Of a stretch of 64,000 bases of DNA, positions 27,824-39,336 are shown one piece after another (the stretch's first letter is position 1; the number at the start of each line of letters is the position of its first letter). A program made the position numbers and the translations under genes. Origin of the DNA: Murinocardiopsis flavida (lineage in GTDB: Bacteria; Actinomycetota; Actinomycetes; Streptosporangiales; Streptosporangiaceae); the NCBI RefSeq assembly GCF_003014485.1, contig NZ_PYGA01000010.1:1-64000 (forward strand). The letters run 5' to 3'. Below the pieces are notes generated by a model. The model was given only the letters and a program-made list of their open reading frames with translations. It searched no databases and had not been told where the DNA came from.

Positions 27824-29986
27824 ATGAATGCCGTCTCCCCGATCTGCCTCACCGACCTCGCCCCCGCACTGCGCTGGAGCAACCCGGCCGACGTCGCGCC
27901 CGTCCTCTCCCACGCCCGGCTCATCGAGGGCTGGTGGCAGTCGCTGCCGCTGCCGCGCGTCCTCGACATCGCCGGCCCCGCCTGGCTCTCCAACTGCCTC
28001 GCCCGCCTCGCCGCCGAGCAGTGGGACCACCTCGCCCTCGGCGAGTTCCTCCCCGGCCTGCGCGCCCTGTCGGTGCTGCCCGACGAGATCGCCGAGCCCG
28101 TGCGCGGCGCGCTCATGGCCACCGCCGGCGACTGGGAGCACCTCGTCGCCGCGGCGCCCTGCACCATGCGCGACTGGCCGTTCCCCCGCGACTGCGGCCT
28201 CATCGACCTCGTGGGCACCGCCATGTGGCGGGCGGTCGACCCGTTCGCCCGGACCCCGGTGAACACGCCCACGCCCTCGCCCGGCCTGATGATCGAGGCC
28301 GTGCACACCCTCGCCAACTGGATGCCCGAGACCGCGCCCGAGCACGTCCGCAGCGCACTCGCCTACCTCCACAGCAGTACCGGCGCCGAATCGGGCGCCC
28401 CCGCCGCCACCGAGCCCCCGCAGAGCCCGGCCACCCGCGCCATCAGGACCCTGCGCGCGCTGCGCGCCCACCGCGACCAGGAGGAGGCCGCCGAGCGCGT
28501 ACCCGCGCAGGCCGAGGCCGCCCCCGCCGCCGCGGGCGCGGCGGCGGCCGAGTCCGCCGCGCAGAGCGGGCTCACCCGCAGGTTCCGCAGCCCCCTCCTC
28601 GGCCCCGGCCGCACACTGCGGCGGCCCGCGTTCGGCCCGCCCAAGGAGATGCGCCCCGAGGACGACGACGGCAGCGGCGCGCCCGCAGCCCCGCAGCTCG
28701 GCACGCACCCCCTGATCGACCTGCTCGACCAGCTGTTCACCTCGTGGGAGCGGCTCGACCGCACCGTCGCCGCCGAGCGCCTGTTCGCCGCCGACCCGCT
28801 GAGCATCCGCGACCTCGCCGAGCAGTCCGGTGTCGACGCCGGGCAGATCCGGCACGCCCAGCGCGGTGTCGAGGAGCGGCTGCTCCAGTGGCTCGGCTCG
28901 CCCGACGGCGCCCCGGTCACCAAGCACATCCGCGACCTCTCCGAGCAGCTCGGCGCGGCGACCACCATCGAGCATCTGATCAACGCCCACCCCGACCACT
29001 CCGTGGAGATCCCCGCCCTCGGCACACCGCTGTGGCGGGTCATCATCGCGCTGTTCACCGACCGCCGCATGCACAACGGGTGGCTGCTCACCGCCGATCC
29101 GCAGCAGCTCCGCTGGCAGACCCGCGAACTCGTGTCCGACGGCCCCAGCGTCACCGAGGCCGGCATCCGGCTCGACCGCCTCGGCCTGCGCCGCCAGTCG
29201 ATGCGCGCGTGGCTGCTCAGCATCCCCGGTGTCACGCTGCACGACGGCTACGTCGTCCTCGACCCCTCCGTCACCATCGACGCCCCGGCCACGGCGCCCA
29301 ACTACGCGGGGCACGCGGGGCTGCCCGCCGAGTCCGCTGCGGCGCCCACCACGGCGAACGGCCTGCCCATCCGCAGGCGCCCCGCCGACGCCGCCGACGG
29401 CGGGCCGCAGGCCGCGCCCGCCGGGCCGCCGCAGCCCAAGCCCGCCGAGGTCACCACCTCCGCCCGGTGCTTCCGGGCGCCCGACGGCCGCTGGTGGCAC
29501 CGGGTCGACGTCAGCGCCGAACTGCTCAGCGGCGCCCCGGTCACCGTCCCGCCCGGCTACGCCGCCTTCCTGGGCTTGCAGCCCGGCCGCCTGCTGTGCC
29601 TCACCGCGCCAGGGGCCGACCTGCTGGTCCTCGTCTGGCGCGACCAGCCGGCGTTCGACTCCCTGCGCCCGCTGCTGCGGCGGCTCTCCGCCCAGCCCGG
29701 CGACCGCGTGTTCATCACCGTCAACGGCGACCGCCTCGACGCCCGGCGGCTGCCGGCCGCCGACCTCCCGGGGCACGGCGCCACCGGCAAGGCGCTGCAC
29801 CTCATCGGGTACACCGCCCCGGCGTCCACGGAGGAGGCGCTGGAGATCATCGCCCGCCGCATCACGGAGTCACCGGCGGAGTTCGGTTCGCCGGTCGACC
29901 CCCACCGCCTCCTCGACCAGCTCACCCAGCGCGGCGACACCGACATCGTCTCCGAACTCCGCCCAAGCCTCTACGCCGCGCACTGA
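27824..29986 (+). CDS. Large protein of unknown function with a sigma region 4-like helix-turn-helix
   Basis: 720 residues; ATG at 27824 with CAGGAGGT upstream. I do not recognise the family. Residues 1-185 are alpha-helical and globular. Residues 185-290 are low in complexity, with alanine-, proline- and arginine-rich stretches. Residues about 318-357 (with DPLSIRDLAEQSGVDAGQIR) look like the DNA-contacting part of sigma-70 region 4, but no other sigma region is seen. A second disordered linker covers about 485-540. Residues 545-650 hold a compact beta-rich part beginning CFRAPDGRWWHRVDV. It is soluble and has no signal. It stands alone between two terminators; a regulatory role is only a guess. 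Confidence 0.8.
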   Translation: MNAVSPICLTDLAPALRWSNPADVAPVLSHARLIEGWWQSLPLPRVLDIAGPAWLSNCLARLAAEQWDHLALGEFLPGLRALSVLPDEIAEPVRGALMATAGDWEHLVAAAPCTMRDWPFPRDCGLIDLVGTAMWRAVDPFARTPVNTPTPSPGLMIEAVHTLANWMPETAPEHVRSALAYLHSSTGAESGAPAATEPPQSPATRAIRTLRALRAHRDQEEAAERVPAQAEAAPAAAGAAAAESAAQSGLTRRFRSPLLGPGRTLRRPAFGPPKEMRPEDDDGSGAPAAPQLGTHPLIDLLDQLFTSWERLDRTVAAERLFAADPLSIRDLAEQSGVDAGQIRHAQRGVEERLLQWLGSPDGAPVTKHIRDLSEQLGAATTIEHLINAHPDHSVEIPALGTPLWRVIIALFTDRRMHNGWLLTADPQQLRWQTRELVSDGPSVTEAGIRLDRLGLRRQSMRAWLLSIPGVTLHDGYVVLDPSVTIDAPATAPNYAGHAGLPAESAAAPTTANGLPIRRRPADAADGGPQAAPAGPPQPKPAEVTTSARCFRAPDGRWWHRVDVSAELLSGAPVTVPPGYAAFLGLQPGRLLCLTAPGADLLVLVWRDQPAFDSLRPLLRRLSAQPGDRVFITVNGDRLDARRLPAADLPGHGATGKALHLIGYTAPASTEEALEIIARRITESPAEFGSPVDPHRLLDQLTQRGDTDIVSELRPSLYAAH

Positions 29987-30032
29987 CACCGCACCCGTCC
30001 GCCGGTCTGTCTGCGGGAGACCGCGGAGACGG

Positions 30033-30074
30033 CTGTGGGCTGCCGCCGCCTGCGAAGGCGGCGGCAGCCCACAG
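30033..30074. terminator. Bidirectional terminator between the 720-residue protein gene and the suf operon
   Basis: A perfect 19-bp stem (30033-30051 with 30056-30074) and 4-base loop GCGA, between two convergent genes. It is the strongest hairpin of this part of the window. Confidence 0.85.
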
Positions 30075-30091
30075 ACCGGTGCGGTTTACGG

Positions 30092-30435
30092 TCAGACGTT
30101 GAAGCCCAGCATCCGGAGCTGGTCGCGGCCGTCGTCGGTGATCTTGTCGGGGCCCCACGGGGGCATCCACACCCAGTTGAGCTTGACCTCGCGCTCGAAC
30201 TCCGCGAGCGCGGTGTTGACCTGGTCCTCGATGACCTCGGTCAGCGGGCAGGCCGCACTGGTGAGGGTCATGTCGATGGTGATGAACTCGCCGTCGACGT
30301 TGACCCCGTACAGCAGCCCGAGGTCGACGATGTTGACGCCGAGTTCGGGGTCGATGACGTCCTTGAGCCCTTCGGTGATGTCGTCGACCAGCGCCTCCTG
30401 GCTCTGGCCGCCCACCGGGGCGGTGTCGCTCTCGG

Positions 30436-30439
<4 letters not shown>
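30092..30439 (-). CDS. sufT: SufT-like iron-sulfur assembly factor (MIP18/DUF59 family)
   Basis: 115 residues; the ATG overlaps the sufU stop (ATGA). Family motifs are VIDPELGVNIVDLGLLYGV and TSAACPLTEVIEDQV, with the reactive cysteine in the second. DUF59 proteins help to mature or deliver Fe-S clusters. It is the last gene of the suf operon, as is usual in actinobacteria. Confidence 0.9.
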
Positions 30440-32980
<2,541 letters not shown>

Positions 32981-32994
32981 GGTGATCTTTCGCC

Positions 32995-33324
32995 TCAGGA
33001 ATTCTTCTCGTCAAGTGAGACGAGCACGTCGTCGCCGCTGATCTGCACGGCGTAGGTCGGAACGGGCTTGGTGGCCGGCGGGTTGATGGGCTTGCCCGAG
33101 CGGAGGTCGAAGCACGATCCGTGCAGCCAGCACTCGACGGTGCCGTCCTCGACCTCGCCCTCGGACAGGTTGACCTCGGCGTGGGAGCAGATGTCGCTGA
33201 TGGCGTACACCTCGCCCTCGCTGCGGACCACCGCCACCGGGGTCTCGCCGATCCGCACGCCCACCGCCCCCTCGTCGGGGAGGTCGGCGAGCGTGCAGAC
33301 CTTCGTGAATCCGTCCCCGCTCAT
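32995..33324 (-). CDS. Rieske-type [2Fe-2S] ferredoxin within the suf operon
   Basis: 109 residues; the ATG overlaps the sufD stop by one base (TGATG). The cluster ligands are visible as CSHAE and CWLHGSCF, the Rieske pattern C-x-H and C-x2-H. It resembles ferredoxin components of non-haem iron dioxygenases. Its place between sufD and sufC is common in actinobacteria; it may supply electrons for cluster assembly or be a client. Confidence 0.93.
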   Translation of the reverse strand: MSGDGFTKVCTLADLPDEGAVGVRIGETPVAVVRSEGEVYAISDICSHAEVNLSEGEVEDGTVECWLHGSCFDLRSGKPINPPATKPVPTYAVQISGDDVLVSLDEKNS

Positions 33325-34508
33325 CAGCTCGTGCCCGCGTAGGACGGACTGTGCTCCTGCAACTTCTCCTCGACCTCGTCCATGATCCGGTCGCGGAGCT
33401 CCGGGATCGCGATGCGGTCGATCAGCTCGGCGAAGTAGCCGCGGATGACCAGCCGCCGCGCCTCGTCCTCGGGGATGCCGCGGGACTGGAGGTAGAACAG
33501 GTGGATCTCGTCGAGGCGGCCGCTGGCGGCGGCGTGGCCGGCGCCCTCGACCTCCCCGGTGAAGATCTCCAGGTTCGGGACGGAGTCGACGCGGGTGCCG
33601 TCGGTGAGCGCGAGGTTGCGGTTGTGCTCGTAGGAGTCGGTGCCTTCGGTGCCCTCGCCGATGATGACGTCGCCGATCCACACGCCGTGCGCGTCCTCGC
33701 CGGTGAGCGCGCCCTTGTACTCGACCCGGCTGCGGGTCCGGGACACGTTGTGGTCGATGAGGGACCGGTGCTCGTGGTGCTGGCCGGGGCCGGTGAAGTA
33801 CAGGCCGTGCAGCTCGGCGTTGCCGCCGGTGCCGGTGTAGCCGACCTTCGGCGACATGCGGACGAGGTCGCCGCCCAGGGTGATCACGAAGCTCTTGAAC
33901 CGGGCGTCGCGCCCCACCTTGGTGTAGTGGTGCGAGACGTGCACGGCGTCGCGCTCCCAGTCCTGGAGGCTGATGACGTCGAGCCGGGCGCCGTCGTCGA
34001 GGACGAACTCGATGTTGTCGGCGTAGACGGCGCTGCCGGCGTACTCGACCACGACGGTGGCGCTGGAGTGCCGCTCGGCCTTGACGAGCAGGTGGCCGTA
34101 GGCGTCGCCCTGCTCGGCGCCGGTGATCGTGACGAACACGGGGTCGCCGAGCTCGGTGTCCTTGGGCACGGTGACGACCGTCGCGGTCGGGAACGAGGCG
34201 TAGGCGAGCGCGCTCACCCGGTCGGTGGGCAGGAACGAGGTGCCCAGTCGGGAGTCGTCGCGCTGGACGGTCTCGACGGCGACCTGCTCGGGCGCCTCGA
34301 CCTCGACCGTGATGACGCCGTCGGCGATGTTGCGGCCGTCGTGCAGGCCGCGGAGGCGGCGCAGCGGGGTGAACCGCCACTCCTCCTCACGGCCGGCCGG
34401 GACCGGGAAGTCGTCGACCTCGAACGAGCCGTGCACGTCGAGTTTTGAGACCGGGAGCTCGCCGCCACCGTGCGAGTGCTCCGGTACTCCGACATTGGGG
34501 CTGGCCAT
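33324..34508 (-). CDS. sufD: SUF scaffold protein SufD
   Basis: 394 residues. ATG at 34508 is chosen over the TTG at 34514 because AAGGAG stands 9 bases before it. The C-terminal beta-helix carries family segments such as DHNVSRTRSRVEYKG, GEVEGAGHAAASGRLDE and FYLQSRGIPEDEARRLVIRGYF. SufD pairs with SufB and SufC in the cluster scaffold. It starts 3 bases after the sufB stop codon's first base. Confidence 0.95.
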   Translation of the reverse strand: MASPNVGVPEHSHGGGELPVSKLDVHGSFEVDDFPVPAGREEEWRFTPLRRLRGLHDGRNIADGVITVEVEAPEQVAVETVQRDDSRLGTSFLPTDRVSALAYASFPTATVVTVPKDTELGDPVFVTITGAEQGDAYGHLLVKAERHSSATVVVEYAGSAVYADNIEFVLDDGARLDVISLQDWERDAVHVSHHYTKVGRDARFKSFVITLGGDLVRMSPKVGYTGTGGNAELHGLYFTGPGQHHEHRSLIDHNVSRTRSRVEYKGALTGEDAHGVWIGDVIIGEGTEGTDSYEHNRNLALTDGTRVDSVPNLEIFTGEVEGAGHAAASGRLDEIHLFYLQSRGIPEDEARRLVIRGYFAELIDRIAIPELRDRIMDEVEEKLQEHSPSYAGTS

Positions 34509-34510
34509 GC

Positions 34511-35923
34511 TCAACCAACCGCTCCTTCCATCTGAAGCTCGATGAGCCGGTTCAGTTCAAGTGCGTACTCCATGGGGAGTTCGCGGGCGATGGGCTCGAC
34601 GAAGCCGCGCACGATCATCGCCATGGCCTCGTCCTCGTTCATGCCGCGGCTCATCAGGTAGAAGAGCTGGTCCTCGCTGACCTTGGAGACCGTGGCCTCG
34701 TGGCCGAGCTCGGTGTCGTCCTCGCGGATGTCGTTGTACGGGTAGGTGTCGGAGCGGCTCACGGTGTCGATGAGCAGCGCGTCGCACTTGACCGTGGACT
34801 TGGCGCGCGAGGCGCCCTCCTGGACCTGCACGAGGCCGCGGTAGGAGGCGCGGCCGCCGCCGCGGGCCACCGACTTGGAGATGATGGTCGAGGACGTGTT
34901 GGGCGCGCAGTGCACCATCTTGGACCCGGTGTCCTGGTGCTGGCCCTCGCCGGCGAACGCGATCGACAGGGTCTCGCCCTTGGCGTACTCGCCCATGAGG
35001 TAGACCGCCGGGTACTTCATGGTCACCTGCGAACCGATGTTGCCGTCGATCCACTCCATGGTGGCGCCCTCTTCGGCGATGGCGCGCTTGGTGACCAGGT
35101 TGAAGACGTTGTTCGACCAGTTCTGGATGGTCGTGTAGCGGCAGCGCGCGTTCTTCTTGACGATGATCTCGACGACCGCGGAGTGCAGCGAGTCGGACTT
35201 GTAGATGGGTGCGGTGCACCCTTCGACGTAGTGCACGTAGGCGCCTTCGTCGACGATGATCAGGGTCCGCTCGAACTGGCCCATGTTCTCGGTGTTGATG
35301 CGGAAGTACGCCTGGAGCGGGATCTCCACGTGCACGTTCGGCGGCACGTAGATGAAGGAGCCGCCCGACCACACGGCGGTGTTCAGCGCCGAGAACTTGT
35401 TGTCGCCCGCGGGGATGACGGTGCCGAAGTACTCCCGGAACATCTCCGGGTGCTCCTTCAGCGCGGTGTCGGTGTCGAGGAACAGGACGCCCTGCGCTTC
35501 GAGGTCTTCGCGGATCTGGTGGTAGACGACCTCGGACTCGTACTGCGCGGCCACGCCGGCGACGAGGCGCTGCTTCTCGGCCTCGGGGATGCCCAGCCGG
35601 TCGTAGGTGTTCTTGATGTCCTCGGGCAGTTCCTCCCAGGAGGTGGCCTGCTTCTCCGTGGACCGCACGAAGTACTTGATGTTGTCGAAGTCGATCTTGG
35701 AGAGGTCGGCGCCCCATGCGGGCATGGGCTTCTTGTCGAAGAGCCGCAGCGACTTCAGCCGCAGCTTCTCCATCCACTCCGGCTCGGACTTCTTCCCGGA
35801 GATGTCGCGAACGACCTCTTCGTTCAGGCCTCGGCGAGCGGAAGCACCGGCGGTGTCGGAGTCGGCCCAGCCGTACTCGTAGGTGCCGATCCCCTCAAGC
35901 TCGGGATGCGCGATAGACGTCAT
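34511..35923 (-). CDS. sufB: SUF scaffold protein SufB
   Basis: 470 residues; ATG at 35923 with AGGAGG close upstream. It contains the conserved ILFL-type stretch [20 protein letters not shown] with the cluster-associated Cys, [10 protein letters not shown], and the C-terminal [17 protein letters not shown]. SufB is the site of de novo Fe-S assembly. It is the first structural gene after sufR, from which it is separated by 81 bases. Confidence 0.96.
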   Translation of the reverse strand: MTSIAHPELEGIGTYEYGWADSDTAGASARRGLNEEVVRDISGKKSEPEWMEKLRLKSLRLFDKKPMPAWGADLSKIDFDNIKYFVRSTEKQATSWEELPEDIKNTYDRLGIPEAEKQRLVAGVAAQYESEVVYHQIREDLEAQGVLFLDTDTALKEHPEMFREYFGTVIPAGDNKFSALNTAVWSGGSFIYVPPNVHVEIPLQAYFRINTENMGQFERTLIIVDEGAYVHYVEGCTAPIYKSDSLHSAVVEIIVKKNARCRYTTIQNWSNNVFNLVTKRAIAEEGATMEWIDGNIGSQVTMKYPAVYLMGEYAKGETLSIAFAGEGQHQDTGSKMVHCAPNTSSTIISKSVARGGGRASYRGLVQVQEGASRAKSTVKCDALLIDTVSRSDTYPYNDIREDDTELGHEATVSKVSEDQLFYLMSRGMNEDEAMAMIVRGFVEPIARELPMEYALELNRLIELQMEGAVG

Positions 35924-36004
35924 TGCGCGGATTCCTCCTGATTGTGAAGACGTCCTGGTTCTGGCCGCCCGCGGTCCTGCGGGGGTCGGGGCGGGTCGTG
36001 CCGG

Positions 36005-36772
36005 TTATCCCCGCTGGTCGGGGGATGATCGGGTGTCGCCGGGCGGCGCGATGCCGCGCGGTGTCACGTGCGTGGTGCACACGCCGTCGCCGTGGGCGAT
36101 GGTCGCCAGCCGGCGCACGGGTGTGCCGAGGAGCCGCGAGAACGCCTCGACCTCGGCCTCGCAGAGTTCCGGGAACTCCGCTGCCACGTGCGCCACCGGG
36201 CAGTGGTGCTGGCAGAGCTGCTCGCCCCCGCCGGGTGCCGGGGCGCTGCCCGCCGACGCCGCGTACCCGTCGCTCGACAGGGCCTCGGCGAGCAGCCGGA
36301 CCCGCTGGTGCTGCGGGACGGAGTCGAGCAGCGGGCGGTACCGGCGTTCGAGGTCGGCGACCTGGCGGCGGGCGAACGCCGACACCGCTTCGGGCCCGGC
36401 GGTCTCGGCGAGGAAGCGCAGCGCGCTGGACGCGAGGTCGTCGTAGCCGTGCACGAAGGCGTCGCGGCCGGCCTCGGTGACGACGAAGACCTTGGCGGGT
36501 CGGCCGCGGCCCCTGCGGATGTGCGAGCGGGCGTCGCGGGCGTCGATCATGCCCTCTGCGGTCAGGTTGTCGAGGTGGCGGCGGATGGCCGCCGAGGTGA
36601 GCCCGACCCGCTGCCCCAGCGCCGTGGCGGTGATGGGGCCGTGTTCGAGGATGAGCCGCGCGACGCGGGCCCGGGTGCCGGTCTCGGCACCGAGGTCGGG
36701 ACCGGCAGCACCGCGGGCGGCGCCTGGCGCTGCGCTCCCCTGCGGCTGCTGGATCGGTTCCACCTTTTTCAC
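36005..36772 (-). CDS. sufR: SufR, iron-sulfur sensing repressor of the suf operon
   Basis: 255 residues from GTG at 36772; a GTG at 36763 is an alternative. A winged helix-turn-helix is seen at about residues 38-95 (ITATALGQRVGLTSAAIRRHLDNL), then the wing with RRGRGRPAK. The C-terminal part holds the cluster-binding cysteines in CQHHCPVAHVAAEFPELCEAE and a further Cys in DGVCTTH. It heads the suf operon and represses it when its Fe-S cluster is loaded. The operator overlaps the start codon, see the site at 36769-36783. Confidence 0.94.
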   Translation of the reverse strand: MKKVEPIQQPQGSAAPGAARGAAGPDLGAETGTRARVARLILEHGPITATALGQRVGLTSAAIRRHLDNLTAEGMIDARDARSHIRRGRGRPAKVFVVTEAGRDAFVHGYDDLASSALRFLAETAGPEAVSAFARRQVADLERRYRPLLDSVPQHQRVRLLAEALSSDGYAASAGSAPAPGGGEQLCQHHCPVAHVAAEFPELCEAEVEAFSRLLGTPVRRLATIAHGDGVCTTHVTPRGIAPPGDTRSSPDQRG

Positions 36773-36783
36773 AACATCAGTGT
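36769..36783. promoter_or_regulatory. SufR operator
   Basis: On the minus strand the sequence is ACACT-GATGT-TGTGA, a near-perfect dyad that fits the ACACT-N5-TGTGA operator I remember for mycobacterial SufR. It covers the GTG start codon of sufR (36770-36772), which suggests autorepression, and may mean the transcript begins at or very near the start codon. Confidence 0.8.
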
Positions 36784-37102
36784 GGCGTAATTAGGTCCCT
36801 GCTGGCAAACGCCTGCCGATGCGCTATATCACCCAGGCAAGGCTAGCCTTACAGGACATGCGTTCGCATGGAGGCGATCGGAAAGGCCGCGTCCATCCCC
36901 CGAAAATCCCATGATTCGGTACTATCGTCTCACATATAGAGACGTCGGATTGGGCGAGGCCACCGGCCGCCCGGCGTCCCATCCGCCCCTTCCACCACGT
37001 CAACCCGCCGACCGGGGTGCGATATTCCGCACACTCCGGTCCCGGCCGCCGCACACGCCACCCGGTGGGGCACCCCGCGCGGCCGGACCTAGACTCGGGC
37101 GC
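36784..37102. other. Divergent control region between sufR and the ABC transporter
   Basis: No gene is seen. Besides the iron-box-like site described separately it holds a palindrome ATGCG-TT-CGCAT at 36858-36869 and an inverted repeat CGTCTC-N7-GAGACG at 36926-36944 in a notably AT-rich patch. The latter lies 159 bases before the ABC ATPase start and could be its operator. Promoters were not placed. Confidence 0.5.
36833..36851. promoter_or_regulatory. IdeR/DtxR-like iron box upstream of sufR
   Basis: The 19 bases around the perfect 12-bp palindrome AAGGCTAGCCTT match the iron-box consensus TTAGGTTAGSCTAACCTAA at 13 of 19 positions by my count. It lies about 60 bases before the sufR start. 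IdeR/DtxR control of suf would tie cluster assembly to iron supply; this is inferred. Confidence 0.5.
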
Positions 37103-38050
37103 ATGAGTCCACCAGCGGTCGAGGTCGTCGACCTGGTCAAGCGCTACGGTCCGACCACAGCCGTCGACCGGCTGTCGTTCACCGCGCCGGCCGGCACCGT
37201 GACGGCCCTGCTCGGGCCGAACGGGGCGGGCAAGACCAGCACCATCGAGATCTGCGAGGGGTTCCGCGGCGCCGACTCCGGCTCCGTGCGGGTGCTCGGG
37301 CTCGACCCGCGGCGCGCCGGGAACGCGCTGAAGCCGCGCGTCGGCGCCATGACCCAGGCGGCGGGCATCCCCACCGGCGCCCGCACCGGCGAGTGGCTGC
37401 GGCTCATGGCCTCCTTCCACGCCCGCCCCGTCTCCCCCGACCTGCTCCTCGACCGGCTCGGCCTGGCAGCGGCGCAGCGCACCCCGTTCCGGCGGCTGTC
37501 CGGCGGGCAGCAGCAGCGCCTGTCGCTCGCCTGCGCGGTCGTCGGCCGGCCCGAACTCCTCTTCCTCGACGAACCCACCGCAGGGCTCGACCCGCAGGCC
37601 CGCATGGCCACCTGGGACCTCGTCGGCGAGCTGCGCTCCGCCGGCGTCTCCATCGTCCTCACCACGCACTACATGGAGGAGGCCGAGCGCCTCGCCGACC
37701 GCGTGGTCATCATCGACCACGGCCGGACCGTCGCCGACGGCAGCACCGCCGACCTCACCGCCGACCGCCAGGAACTCCGCTTCGGCGCCGACGCCGGGCT
37801 CGACACCGAGGGCCTGCTCACCGCCCTCCCGGCGGCCAGCAGCATCGACGTCCTGCACACCGGGGCCGACGGCCGGTGCCTCTACGCGATCGCGACCGGC
37901 GCGCCCGGCGGACTCGGCCCCGAGTTCGTCGCGACGGTCACCACCTGGTTCGCCGCCAACGGCGTCCTACCCGCCGACCTGCGGGTCCAGCGGCGCACAC
38001 TCGAAGACGTCTTCCTCGAACTCACCGGCCGGGACCTCCGCGAATCATGA
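37103..38050 (+). CDS. ABC exporter ATP-binding protein
   Basis: 315 residues; ATG at 37103. Walker A is GPNGAGKTS, the signature RLSGGQQQRLSLA, Walker B LLFLDEPTAGLD, and the switch His TTHYMEE. The C-terminal 90 residues form the regulatory domain typical of drug- and lipid-type exporters (DrrA-like). The stop overlaps the permease start by four bases. In several actinobacteria an ABC pair like this lies between suf and ctaA, which holds here apart from the inserted genes. Confidence 0.93.
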   Translation: MSPPAVEVVDLVKRYGPTTAVDRLSFTAPAGTVTALLGPNGAGKTSTIEICEGFRGADSGSVRVLGLDPRRAGNALKPRVGAMTQAAGIPTGARTGEWLRLMASFHARPVSPDLLLDRLGLAAAQRTPFRRLSGGQQQRLSLACAVVGRPELLFLDEPTAGLDPQARMATWDLVGELRSAGVSIVLTTHYMEEAERLADRVVIIDHGRTVADGSTADLTADRQELRFGADAGLDTEGLLTALPAASSIDVLHTGADGRCLYAIATGAPGGLGPEFVATVTTWFAANGVLPADLRVQRRTLEDVFLELTGRDLRES

Positions 38051-38838
38051 CCGACTCCGCCACGACCGCCCAATCCCCCTTCACCCCCGCCCCGGGCGCC
38101 GCTCCCTTGCACCGCATGGTGCGCGCGCAGGCCGGCATGGAACTGCGCGTGCTGCTGCGCAACGGCGAGCAGCTCCTGCTCACCATGGTCATCCCGGTAC
38201 TGCTGCTGGCAGGCTTCAGCCTGGTACCGCTGATCGACCTCGGCCCGGGGCCCCGGGTGGACTTCCTCGCGCCCAGCGTCATCGCCCTGGCCGTGATGTC
38301 CACGGCGTTCACCGGGCAGGCCATCGGCACCGGCTTCGAGCGCAGCTACGGCGTCCTCAAGCGCCTCGGCGCCACACCGCTGTCCCGGCCGGGGCTGCTC
38401 GCCGCCAAGACCCTCGCGGTCCTCGGCGTGCAGGCCATCCAGATCGTCGTCCTCTGCGCGGTCGCGTTCGCCCTCGGCTGGTCGCCCAACGCGGGCGCGG
38501 CGGGCACCGCCTACGCCGCGGCGCTCATCCTGCTGGCGACGGCGGCGTTCAGCTCGCTCGCCCTGCTGATGGCGGGCACCCTGCGCGCCGAGGCGACCCT
38601 GGCGGCGGCGAACCTGGTGTACGTGGTCCTCCTGGGCCTGGGCGGCGTGCTGTTCCCGCTGTCGCGCTACCCCGACGCCGCCCGCCCCGTCATCGACGCG
38701 CTGCCCATCACCGCGCTCGCCGAGGGACTGCGCACCGCGCTGTCCGGCGGCCCGCTGGCCCTCGCCCCTGTCGCCGTCCTCGCCGTCTGGGCCCTCATCG
38801 CCGCCACCCTCACCACCCGCCTCTTCCGCTGGGAATAG
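38047..38838 (+). CDS. ABC-2 type exporter permease
   Basis: 263 residues with six membrane segments beginning near residue 45 (LLLTMVIPVLLLAGFSL). The ABC-2 family features AFTGQAIGTGFERSYGVLKRLGATPLSR and GVLFPLSRYP are seen. It forms a homodimeric channel with the upstream ATPase. The cargo is unknown; antibiotics, lipids or haem precursors are all possible. Confidence 0.92.
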   Translation: MTDSATTAQSPFTPAPGAAPLHRMVRAQAGMELRVLLRNGEQLLLTMVIPVLLLAGFSLVPLIDLGPGPRVDFLAPSVIALAVMSTAFTGQAIGTGFERSYGVLKRLGATPLSRPGLLAAKTLAVLGVQAIQIVVLCAVAFALGWSPNAGAAGTAYAAALILLATAAFSSLALLMAGTLRAEATLAAANLVYVVLLGLGGVLFPLSRYPDAARPVIDALPITALAEGLRTALSGGPLALAPVAVLAVWALIAATLTTRLFRWE

Positions 38839-38893
38839 ACCGATCGTCCCGATTCGCTGACGCGTGTACACGGCAGCCGCTGGTTTGCCGGGC

Positions 38894-39082
38894 ATGCCAC
38901 GCACCGTCAGGGACATTCTGAAACTCATCGAGCACGATGGCTGGTACCTCCATCGGACTCGCGGCAGCCACCGCCAATACAAGCATCCTGAGAAGAAAGG
39001 GCTTGTCACCGTCCCTGGGAAGCCGAGCAAGTCCTTGCCTATCGGCTTGGAACGCAGCATCCTCAAACAGGCGGGCCTATGA
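38894..39082 (+). CDS. hicA: HicA-type mRNA interferase toxin
   Basis: 62 residues, the usual HicA size. ATG at 38894 begins MPRTVRDILKLIEHDGWYLHR, here read in short as VRDILKLIEHDGW; the catalytic His is in GSHRQYKHP, and the end LPIGLERSILKQAGL is typical. HicA cuts mRNAs in a ribosome-independent way. The gene is less GC-rich than its neighbours, a sign of recent transfer. Its stop overlaps the hicB start. Confidence 0.93.
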   Translation: MPRTVRDILKLIEHDGWYLHRTRGSHRQYKHPEKKGLVTVPGKPSKSLPIGLERSILKQAGL

Positions 39083-39312
39083 AAGAGGTGCAGGGCATGA
39101 CCAATTACGTGATCCTCGTTGAGCGAAGCGACGACGGGTTCGGTGCGTGGTGCCCCGATCTTCCTGGTTGCGTCGCTCTCGGCGACTCCGTCGCCGAGAC
39201 CGTTTCCGAGATGGGCGAGGCAATACGGTTCCACCTCGAAGGAATGCGCGCGGAAGGGCTCCCCGTCCCCGAGCCGTCAACGGTCACCAGTGCGCTCGTT
39301 GAGGCGGCCTGA
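39079..39312 (+). CDS. hicB: HicB-type antitoxin
   Basis: 77 residues from ATG at 39079 overlapping hicA (ATGA); a second ATG at 39097 with a better ribosome site would give MTNYVILVERSDDGFG. The partial RNase H-like HicB fold is present: DGFGAWCPDLPGCVALGDS and EMGEAIRFHLEG. There is no C-terminal helix-turn-helix or ribbon-helix-helix, so it probably neutralises HicA without being a strong DNA binder itself. Confidence 0.9.
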   Translation: MKEVQGMTNYVILVERSDDGFGAWCPDLPGCVALGDSVAETVSEMGEAIRFHLEGMRAEGLPVPEPSTVTSALVEAA

Positions 39313-39336
39313 TCGCGGCGCCATAGGATCCGGTGG

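Noticed and set aside
27800-29800. 666-residue minus-strand open frame
   Set aside because: Complement of the 720-residue protein gene; no ribosome site and a residue make-up of shadow type.
36824-37858. Minus-strand open frame of 344 residues next to sufR
   Set aside because: Antisense to the ABC ATPase gene, whose Walker motifs are intact.
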